This document shows positions 54,985-64,000 of a stretch of 64,000 nt of DNA, one piece after another. Source of the stretch: Notospermus geniculatus (lineage: Eukaryota > Nemertea > Pilidiophora > Heteronemertea > Lineidae); NCBI GenBank assembly GCA_002633025.1, contig NMRB01000917.1, forward strand, positions 43,821 to 107,820. Direction: 5' to 3'. How positions within the stretch are numbered: position 1 is the stretch's first letter; every line of letters starts with the position of its first letter. A model generated the notes under the pieces. The model searched no databases and was not told the origin of the DNA. It saw nothing but the letters and a program-made list of their open reading frames with translations. A program made the translations under genes and the position numbers.

Positions 54985-57900
54985 TTAGTCATCTTTAATT
55001 AGAGCATTCGTCCATTGTTTTATCCTTTGCTGAGCGGCTACTTTGGATTTTCTTTCTCTGCGTGGTGTGGGCACATTTTCAACTACAACATTTTTCTTTT
55101 CATATTCTATGTCAAGTTTTCCTTGACCTGCTGCATCATTTCTGTTGGGTGCAAAACTTTCTGCTGCGTTTAACTCCAGGGGGTATAATCGTGCAATGGG
55201 CCTATTAGTGATTCCGAATTTTGTTTTTACTTGGGCGGCGCGTGCAACTCCGTCGTTTCCGTGCAATAGGCGCTCGACTCTAGCCAAAGGCCAGTTAACC
55301 CTTTTTTCATCGGTGTGAATTAAAACTATATCACCAACTTTAATTTCATTGTGGGTTGTACCTGGTTTCACTTGGATGTGACGTTCTCTAAGTGATGTAA
55401 GATATTCAGAAGCCCAGTTTCCCCAAAATTGTTGCATAACAGCGGCTAGCTTTTTCGCGCGTTTGACCAATGTCGGTTGGTTTATTTCGAAGTCGGGGTC
55501 TGTTATTTCGTCTGGGTCAGCTAGGTCATGTGGTAGTCCCGTCAGCTGTCGTCCGCAAAGTAGATGTGATGGTGTCAGTGGAGAAGTCGTGTCCATGTCA
55601 CCTACGTATGTCATTGGTCGGTTGTTCAGAACGCCTTCTATTTCAGTAACGAGTGTTGTCAGCTCGTCAAGTGATATGCGAGTGCGTCGGAGAGTTTTGA
55701 TGATTGCAATCTTCGTTAGTCCGATCAAGCGTTCAAAGAATCCTCCCCACCAGGGGGCGCGCTTGGGGTTGAATGTCCATTCAATTGTGTGGCTTGAAAT
55801 GTACTCCTTGACGTCTGGACTGGACAGCAGGCGGGAGAGGTGATCGGCTGAGGCTACGAAGGAAGATCCATTATCAGAGATAATCTTCGATGGTGTTGAT
55901 CTTCTAGCGCAAAATCTTCTGAATGCGTTGAGAAAGGTATGTGTTGTCATGTCTGATACAACTTCTAAGTGTATGGCTCGGGTTACAGCACATGTGAACA
56001 GAAGTATGTAGACCTTTGAGTCAGGGCCTGTATCGTTGGTTACATAGAGGGCCCCTGTATAGTCACACCCTGTAACAGTGAAAGCTGGGGCTTCCTTAAT
56101 ACGACTGGCGATTAGGGGTGGAGCTTCAGGCAGGCGGTAAGGTTTTCCAGAGAATTTCCGGCAGGTCACGCAGGTACAAAGTAGATGTGATGGTGTCAGT
56201 GGAGAAGTCGTGTCCATGTCACCTACGTATGTCATTGGTCGGTTGTTCAGAACGCCTTCTATTTCAGTCACGAGTGTTGTCAGCTCGTCAAGTGATATGC
56301 GAGTGCGTCGGAGAGTTTTGATGATTGCAATTTTCGTCAGTCCGATCAAGCGTTCAAAGAATCCTCCCCACCAGGGGGCGCGCTTGGGGTTGAATGTCCA
56401 CTCAATTGTGTGACTTGAAATGTACTCCTTGACGTCTGGACTGGACAGCAGGCGGGAGAGGTGATCGGCTGAGGCTACGAAGGAAGATCCATTATCAGAG
56501 ATAATTTTCGATGGTGTTGATCTTCTAGCGCAAAATCTTCTGAAGGCGTTGAGAAAGGTCTGTGTTGTCATGTCTGATACAACTTCTAAATGTATGGCTC
56601 GGGTTACAGCACATGTGAACAGAAGTATGTAGACCTTTGAGTCAGGGCCTGTATCGTTGGTTACATAGAGGGCCCCTGTATAGTCACACCCTGTAACAGT
56701 GAAGGCTGGGGCTTCCTTGATACGACTGGCGATTAGGGGTGGGGCTTCAGGCAAGCGGTAAGGTTTTCCAGAGAATTTCCGGCAGGTCACGCAGGTTCTG
56801 AGTTGGTGATTCACAGCAGCTCGTATCTGGGGCACCCAGTATCTTTGCCTAAGTGACGTCACTGTCGCTCTCATCCCGTAGTGGAAGTTGACCACGTGGG
56901 TTTTCCTGATCAAGAGGTCTGTGAGCTTGTGTTTCTTTGGCAGGAGATAGGGAAATTTCGCATCTGTAGCTATCGGGGCGTTGGTCAGTCTCCCGTTTAG
57001 GCGGATCAACTTGTCCTCATCCAAGTAGAGTCTAAGTTGTTTAATGAGGGTTTTGCTTCGATTGGGATGGGGACCGGAAGCTGGTTTGCCTTGCAAGATG
57101 TCAATTTCGTTGCGATAGCTGGTCTCCTGTGCTGAGCGTATCCAAGTCTTTTCGGCGGCTTTTATGGCTTGGGCATCAATATCTGTCAGTTGGTCACGTG
57201 TCATCTTCTCCTTGGTCCTCCAAAGTCTGGCACATCTTTGGGTGAGGGCGGTCACTCTCAGCAGTTTGTCGAATGAGTTGAAGCGGTTGATATCAATGGC
57301 GTTGGCAATGTTGGAAGCTGGCGTGTCCATGGTCGCGGGTTCAACTCCATCGTTGGTTTCATCATCGGCGGCAGCATCATGGGCTTGTTGAAGTAGAACC
57401 ATGTCATCGATGACGTCAATATCAGGTGTCGAAGGTGGGTCAGTTCCGTTGCTGAGCCAAGCTGGTCCATACCACCAGAGGTCTGACTCATTGAGTTCTT
57501 TTGGAGTGATACCGCGTGTCAAGAGGTCTGCAGGATTTTCCTTGGAAGGAACGTATCTGATGTCTCCTGAAAAACGTCGAATCCGGTCTACTCGATTTTG
57601 AACATATGTGGGCAGTTTCCTGTCACTTTTTATCCAGTGGATGACAATCTGGGAATCAATCCATAGGATGCGTTTGTTTATGGCCAGAGTTCCGTTTAGG
57701 GCTTGATCAATGTAATTAGACATCTGGACAGCAGTAACTGCACCCAATAATTCCATGCGTGGGATGGTAGTGTTTGATAGCGGTTTGACTCTTGTTTTTG
57801 CCATGAGCAAGGATGCGTGATTTTCGCTGACCAAGTATGCGGCACTTCCATAGCAAGCAGGTGATGCGTCACTAAAAATGTGAAGGTCACACTCGTTTAC

Positions 57901-60542
57901 GTTTAGGCGTGGGAGAATTTGTCGTGTGATTTCGATGTTCTGAGCCTCCTCCAAATTGGTCACAAGATCTTGAAATTCTTCAGTTAATTCATCGGGTATT
58001 AATTGATCCCAGCTTATCCCGGTTGACCAGATTTTCTGAACGAATTGCTTTGCCTTGGCATGAGTTGGTGCGAGGAATCCGAGTGGGTCAAATTTGCCAG
58101 ATATGTAACTTATGGCCTCTCGCTTTGTCGGAAGTAGGGTTTGTGGCTTGTTCCTTGTATTATACGTCAGCGTATCCGTGGCGGTGTTCCAAATCATCCC
58201 TAATGCTGATACCTTGGACTTGGGGTCATCAATGTTGTCATCTTTGGCTCTCTGACGAATGGTCGCATCATTTGAAGTCCAAGAACGAAGTTTCAGGCCT
58301 GCTTCGTCCATCATGGCGTTTGCTCTCTCGTAGTACGTCATGGCATCAGTAGGTTGAACACTGGAAAATATGTTGTCCATGTACGTGTTCTGTTGAATAT
58401 CCGCGGCTATGGGGTCGTTTTCGAAGGTATTGAGGTGCGTCTTTATGGTCGCCAATAGCATGAATGGTGATGATACTGTGCCGAAAGGGACAACTTGAAA
58501 TTGGAAAGTGCGGAATCTGCTCTCTGGGTCATCGGGGTCTTCCAACCATAAAAATTTCGTAAACATCTGATCAGTTTCGGCCAATTTCACATGAAGAAAC
58601 GCTTTCTGGATGTCACTACTTAGGCCTACAGGGTGTATCCGAAATCTGAGGAGTATGGCGCCGAGGTCATTCAGCAGATTGGGACCTGGCTCAAGGCAGT
58701 CGTTCAGGCTGGGTCTGTCACCTCTTCTACATGATGCGTCATACACGATCCGGATGGGCGTGGTAGGTGAATCCTTTCGGACAGGGTGATGGGGAAGATA
58801 GTGGCCTCGGGTGGGGTCATCGTCTGGAACCTCACGTATGAACTGGCGGCAAAGTTGATCAGTTATGATATCATTGTACGTTCGTCTCATGTTGCTGTCC
58901 ATATTCCTGACCATGGCTCTTGTCCTCGCGTAGGTGACGTCATAGTTGGATGGTAATTCCGGATGGCTCTCTTTCCATGGGAGGTTTGCTATATATTGCC
59001 CGTTCTCGTCCCTTCTCAGGCTTGTTTCTTGGTATCTTTTGAGGAAGTCTGGTTCTGGATCTGGGTCGTTCTCATCAGTTTTGATCCCAATCGTCTCAAG
59101 TTCCCAAAATGCCTTGGCGATTTTCTCTTCAATAGTGTGGTCAGCAATACAGTTGAGAATAGTGACGAGTGCGGGGGTGGCGGTGACATTGTTGTGTTGG
59201 TTTGCAGGGGTCGGACCTGAAAGCAAGAATCCAAACTTTGATGACACTGCGGTGGGTGCGATCAGGTTTGAAGGGCGGATGATCTCATTTCCAACTACGG
59301 ACCAGTAGTAATCTGCACCAATCAAGATGTTTATTTCCATGAAATCCGTATCAGGGTTTTCAGCTAATTGATGACGAATGGGGGCAATGTGCGGCATGTT
59401 GAGAATTTCGGGGTTGTTGGGCGTTTTCACTGGCGTGGAGATCTTGTCGACGACGAGCAGTTTGAGATTTAGGTGATCATCAGCTGTGGTTTCCAATGTG
59501 ATTGTGGTGTTTGGGATGCGGCGTACGGTGTCGGTTTTCCCTCCAAATGCTGTGAGGTTGATGATCTCGCTTCCGTCGTGGGCTGCACCTAGTTCTTTTG
59601 CCGTCTGGGTCGTGATGAATGATCGCATGGCACCTTCGTCAAGGATGACGTTAACTCTTTGGGTTCCATTGCGGGCTTTGGCTGTGACGGTGGCAGTCTT
59701 CAGAAGGGCTGGTCCCATGGCATTCACCAACGTTACGAGGGTCTTCTCAGTAGCTTGAGCTGGGGTTGAGGGCGTGGTTTCACGTTTGTTGGCGGGTTTT
59801 TCGTCGTTTTGTGGTTTTGTCGGGGTTGTACTGGTCGTGTTTGTCGGAATGGTCACACGCGCGGGGTTACAGATAGACGTGTGATGCTTTTTGTTGCATT
59901 TTCTGCAGCGATTTTTGGATTTACATGCTTTGGCGTGGTGATTACCTAGGCAGTTGAAACAACGCTTGGAGTTGCGGATAATTGCCCATCTTTTTTCGGG
60001 ATCACTAACAGAACTGCACGAGATGGATGGGTGATTTTGGCTACAAAATACACAAACAGGGGGAGCAGCAGGGGTGGAATCCCGGGGGGAATTCCGTTTT
60101 GCACCGGTGAGAAATGCGGCAGTAGGTGGAGGAGATGAAACTGAAGAATATATTCCATTTGAATTTTGAGCACATAATCCATTAGAATGATCCAAAGTGA
60201 GTTCGCCAGCAGACATGGCATCGATCTCCTTTTTCAGAGAGGTACGTAAGTCCTTCAGTTTCCAGTCTGACGATCCATGATCCCGAGTCATCAGTTGTCG
60301 AATGTTCGGCGGGATTTTTTTCAAAACGATGGGAGCAAGAATGTCCTCCATGGATTCCTCTTTTATTCCGAGTGCTGCAAGTCCTCGTAGATGTGATTCC
60401 ATCGTGTCCACGAACGTTTTCATACTCCGGGCGTCTGGGTGTGGTTGGCGAAGTTCCCACAGTGCGTTCATGTGTCCCTGTTTGATTATATCCGTTTTAC
60501 CGTATCTTTCTCGCAGAATGTCCAGGGCGATGGTGTAATTCG
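54985..60542 (-). CDS. BEL/Pao retrotransposon gag-pol polyprotein, N-terminus in gap
   Basis: One long frame, open from the gap edge (60542) to a stop at 54985. In order: a gag-like segment, CCHC-type zinc knuckles (CFNCLGNHHAKAC, CRKCNKKHHTSIC), an aspartic protease with VILDEGAMRSFIT (Asp-Glu-Gly where Asp-Ser/Thr-Gly is usual), reverse transcriptase (IRIVYDASCRRGDRPSLNDC, LSSDIQKAFLHV, active-site YMDN in place of YVDD), RNase H (LHIFSDASPACYGSAAYL, TIPRMELLGAV), the integrase zinc finger (HVVNFHYGM then CVTCRK), an integrase core, and a C-terminal BEL-type domain (VGDIVLIHTDEKRVNWPLAR). The integrase core is present twice in tandem. Copy-and-paste replication via RNA is known for the family. 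The frame is otherwise unbroken, suggesting a recent insertion. The 5' LTR and start of gag are not visible. Confidence 0.93.
55556..56797 (-). repeat. 621-bp in-frame tandem duplication of the BEL integrase core
   Basis: Units 55556-56176 and 56177-56797 differ at only a handful of bases. 621 is 207 codons, so the frame stays open through both. Each unit runs from TCVTCRKFSGKPY to SPLTPSHLLC and includes the catalytic-core blocks GCDYTGALYV, IISDNGSSF and FERLIGLTK. Confidence 0.92.
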
Positions 60543-60924
60543 NNNNNNNNNNNNNNNNNNNNNNNNNNNNNNNNNNNNNNNNNNNNNNNNNNNNNNNNNN
60601 NNNNNNNNNNNNNNNNNNNNNNNNNNNNNNNNNNNNNNNNNNNNNNNNNNNNNNNNNNNNNNNNNNNNNNNNNNNNNNNNNNNNNNNNNNNNNNNNNNNN
60701 NNNNNNNNNNNNNNNNNNNNNNNNNNNNNNNNNNNNNNNNNNNNNNNNNNNNNNNNNNNNNNNNNNNNNNNNNNNNNNNNNNNNNNNNNNNNNNNNNNNN
60801 NNNNNNNNNNNNNNNNNNNNNNNNNNNNNNNNNNNNNNNNNNNNNNNNNNNNNNNNNNNNNNNNNNNNNNNNNNNNNNNNNNNNNNNNNNNNNNNNNNNN
60901 NNNNNNNNNNNNNNNNNNNNNNNN
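60543..60924. other. Assembly gap, 382 N
   Basis: A run of N covers the N-terminal gag region and probably the 5' LTR of the BEL element. The true length is unknown. Any translation across it is meaningless. Confidence 1.
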
Positions 60925-63396
60925 CACTACGGACCGCCTCCAAGTTTTGTTACGGCCTGTTACGTACTGTAACGTTTTGTTGCGTTCACCCCGTTTTACT
61001 ACGGCCTACTGGGTTTCTCATCCGCACCGTGACTGCCGTGGCAAATTTTTTGACAGTTTAAAAATCTGGCACGGCATCCACGGCAATCACGACCTGTCAC
61101 GTTTGCCCATCCCGTCCCCCTGCGTTGTCTCACGTCCATGCCGTTTAGTCCACGGTGGTCTGAAACGTGATTGCCGTGGCCGCCGGGAATATAGTGTGAA
61201 CGTACAATGTAGCATTAACAACAATGAATAAGCAGTGTGACCCATCCTCCCACAGCGGGGGTTTTTACCTCCCTCTCTTCATCCACTCACACAAACCCCT
61301 GCCGACATTCGCCGGAATCCGTGGAGTATCAAAGCCATTCCAGCAAATGTTCATCCCCACCATCTCATCCCATGTAGGCCAGTGATTGATACACATGAAC
61401 TACGCAGGTTTGAAATAACTCAGCGGCGTATCTGTTTGGCGACGTGTGGCCTGAGAATGATATACATTCTGTGCGATGAATGTAGGATAGGCTGAACTCA
61501 ACTTAGGTTGAATCCAGCGGTGTAGGATAGGTTTATCGTCGGTATAACTACACTATGTCAGCTGCTTGGCTGTGAATATTACAAGGGCCGTTATACATGT
61601 ATACGTGTAACTGATCTCTAGTTAGGGTGAGGTGGGGAAGCTGAGGTACTTCAGCACTGTGTTGTGCGTGACACTACGACAATCTACGTGTAATGCCTGT
61701 CATCTTAAGGTGACTCAGAATGGCGTTCGCTGATTGTGCGCATTTTCTTGTGCGCCAAATACCCCAGCAAATCAGGCGGATGTCCTCAGGGGTTTGTCTG
61801 CGGTGACGAAGGGAGCGAGCAGTAAGAACGCCTGATATTCTCAGGATGGTGTGACCTCTCGCTGGGCTTTTCGTACACACGGATTCGACATGGGCCTTGA
61901 AAAGCACTGGAATTTTGAACAGGTTTGACCGTAGCTAACATGACTTGGAAGGCAGGGTATGACAGAGGAAATTGGAAGAGTCATGTGGCGTAACCCAGGA
62001 CCTAATCAGGCCAAATAGTTTAGGCTGTAGGCCTAAGGGTAAAAATTCGTCAGAATTCCGCAAATTGGTATAAAGCCACGAAATGTGGCACAGTGGTAGA
62101 GTTATTGACGCAACCTGAACAACAGGGCACAAGCCTCAAAAAAAGCTGGTGACGTTGCGTCGGTTTGTGACCCTGACGAACAACAGTCAAATCCGCCACT
62201 TTGCGTAGGGTTATGTGACGCGTCGCGCCTCACAGCGCCGGTGTGGAAGAACTACTTCCGCGGTAAAAGTAGTTCTAAACAAATTACATTTCTCTGCTAA
62301 ATATTTGCTACTTTTATTGTATTTTATGATGATTTCAGATGAAACAAATATATTTGAGTCAATTTATTCGCACATTTACATCAGAAGACCCATAATAGCA
62401 TATTTTATTGTTTTGGGAATCTGGCAAACGCACAGTGAACGCACAGCATCAGAACAGCGAAATGCATGTCAGTGCACTGTACATTCTGTACTGTATGGCA
62501 TAATGGCGGGAACCCCGGGGAAATCCCGATTTGGCCGAGCAAAAACGCACAATAACTCGCAAAATCTTAGTAAAGTTCACTTTTGCGTGTCATATTGTAT
62601 TAAATTAACCCCAAACTACCATCGTTAGGTTCTTGTTCGACACGAAAGTGATGAGTTTCACCGAACTATATCTTCTAGTGGATGAGTCAAAGTAGTCCGA
62701 AAGTAGATCCAGGTGGTTCGGTCGCCGCATCACTATCCCAGCTATAGGTGGGGGCGCAATAATATATTCAAGATGGCGGCGGTGATTTTTCCTCCGGGAC
62801 TAAATCCAAACCCAATTCTCGCAATGTCTCGCGGGATTTGGTCTCGGTGTTCCGGTTGTTATTGACGGTGATTAATTTCAGGACGGTTGACACGTGAAAA
62901 ACGCCCCCTGGTGGGCGCAATCTTGATTTTCAATTTTGCCGCCAGGGATTAGCCTGGGATCATACTTTTCGCCATAACGTTTGATACAGCTAACATAGAA
63001 GCGTAATTCAAGTGGCTATACCTAGGTTTTCGGGTACGTCCAATCCAATGATGGCATCGGTGATGACGTCACATGACCGCCATATTGGATTTCAAGATGG
63101 CCACCAATGAAAATGCCTCCTGAAAGTGAAAGCCTCCCAAATGTACGTACTGTCAAGTAGGAAAATTTCGCGTGCAGGAAATTTTCGCGAATTTCGCAAG
63201 AGTGTAGGAGTCGCGAAAATTTCATGTCGCGAATATTTCCCAGTTCTTGGGTGATATTTTTCGGGAACTGGGGCTGATTAGGGTCGGGACAAGGGGTGCC
63301 AATGTTCCAGATATCCATTCACCATTGAAACAGTATATTGACATACAATCATCACATTTACCGTACTGCAAGGTTGTTGTTAGTGATTTCATTTAA
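60925..63396. other. Gene-free right end with short repeats
   Basis: No supported gene. 60,930-61,190 holds repeated CACGGCAATCACG / CGTGATTGCCGTGG phrases, in both orientations, suggesting a degraded inverted-repeat element. 62,930-63,110 matches the GCCATCTTGGATT repeat at about 29,000. 63,150-63,235 is a GCGAAAATTTC-rich inverted repeat. Confidence 0.5.
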
Positions 63397-63735
63397 AGCG
63401 AATGGCTCGCGGGGTTTGTTGTGGCACCATGACAGTTGGTCATCGATATCAAGCACCATTTTGAGAAAAAGGCAAAAGAAGGATTTTAGTTTATTGGGAA
63501 ATGCATTAGACAGCCAAACTTCGGAGGCGCATTGTGCAAAATCTGCCGCTGAATTTGAAAACGTCATTAACCCATTTTAACAATTTTTTAATGGAACCTC
63601 GTCCCCAGTGTTTACATTCGCATATTTGCACAGATGTTGCATATGGCTGGAGCGCGGCTTTGCCTGGAGGCTATTTATTCACTCTCTATGGAAGGTACCA
63701 CCAAAAATGTAAACAAAGCCCGCGAGCCATTCGCT
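63397..63735. mobile_element. TTAA-type MITE, 339 bp
   Basis: Ends AGCGAATGGCTCGCGGG and the reverse (CCCGCGAGCCATTCGCT) are flanked by TTAA at 63393-63396 and 63736-63739. The size is close to the unrelated TTAA element at 39141-39477. No coding capacity. Confidence 0.75.
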
Positions 63736-64000
63736 TTAAGGCCAAGTAAAAATAATAATTAGATTCGCGTCCTTTTTTTCTCAGATGAGGGGGAGGTTTT
63801 TATTTTTTATTTTTACTAGTTTGAGGCTGAAAAGACATGTCGAAATCAAATTAAAAAATTTCAGAGATTGCCAAAATTTTGGGGAGGTATAGGAAATGCA
63901 TTGTAAAATCTTTTTGCAGTTTTTGCACTTTTGGGGTGAGGGAGGGGACGCTAATTTAATATATTTTTTACTTGGCCTAAGGACGGGTGGCCTCTGCAAT

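Noticed and set aside
60439-60972. Frames spanning the N run at 60543-60924
   Set aside because: Translation through unknown bases has no meaning.

Overview
This is a eukaryotic nuclear window. Spliced genes have short GT-AG introns (about 100 to 700 bp). The palindrome TAGGCCTA and ACATGTA-type motifs are common, and repeats are dense. It encodes an axonemal ruler protein, a BEL/Pao retroelement and THAP/DDE/YqaJ transposon genes. All this fits a marine invertebrate. An echinoderm or another invertebrate deuterostome is my best guess, but that is inference, and no rRNA or mitochondrial marker confirms it.

The left third (about 0.9 to 20.4 kb) is ordinary gene-rich DNA with four genes: UBXN7 (+, UBA-UAS-UIM-UBX p97 adaptor, 12 coding exons), a small C2H2 zinc-finger gene (-), MIPEP (+, mitochondrial intermediate peptidase, 16 exons) and CCDC39 (-, ciliary 96-nm ruler, 12 exons). 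Exon joins were checked by reading frame. The zinc-finger gene and MIPEP are divergent; MIPEP and CCDC39 are convergent. Intron 1 of CCDC39 holds CRE, E2F-like and FOX-type motifs.

From 20.4 to 54.5 kb the window is mostly repeats. A small secreted 8-cysteine protein gene lies at 24.2 to 25.7 kb. Its promoter and first two exons recur at 51.5 to 51.8 kb without the rest. A 7.1 kb segment (31.73 to 38.85 kb), flanked by a 253-bp direct repeat, holds a THAP/DDE transposase (+, one frameshift) and an intact SAP-SWIM-YqaJ nuclease gene (-), the two-gene layout of ISL2EU DNA transposons. Around these are nested inverted-repeat elements: Harbinger-like ones with TAA/TTA duplications, several TTAA-type ones (one with a visible empty site), TA-type ones, and a fold-back family with 12 to 16 bp target duplications. 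At 47.6 to 50.1 kb, miniature elements are chained end to end and share single TAA triplets.

The right end (54.5 to 60.9 kb) is a BEL/Pao retrotransposon on the minus strand with one long ORF. It has an in-frame tandem duplication of the integrase core, a likely 3' LTR, and a 5' part lost in a 382-bp assembly gap. The last 3 kb contain only short repeats.

I found no RNA gene, CRISPR array or bacterial-type operon.
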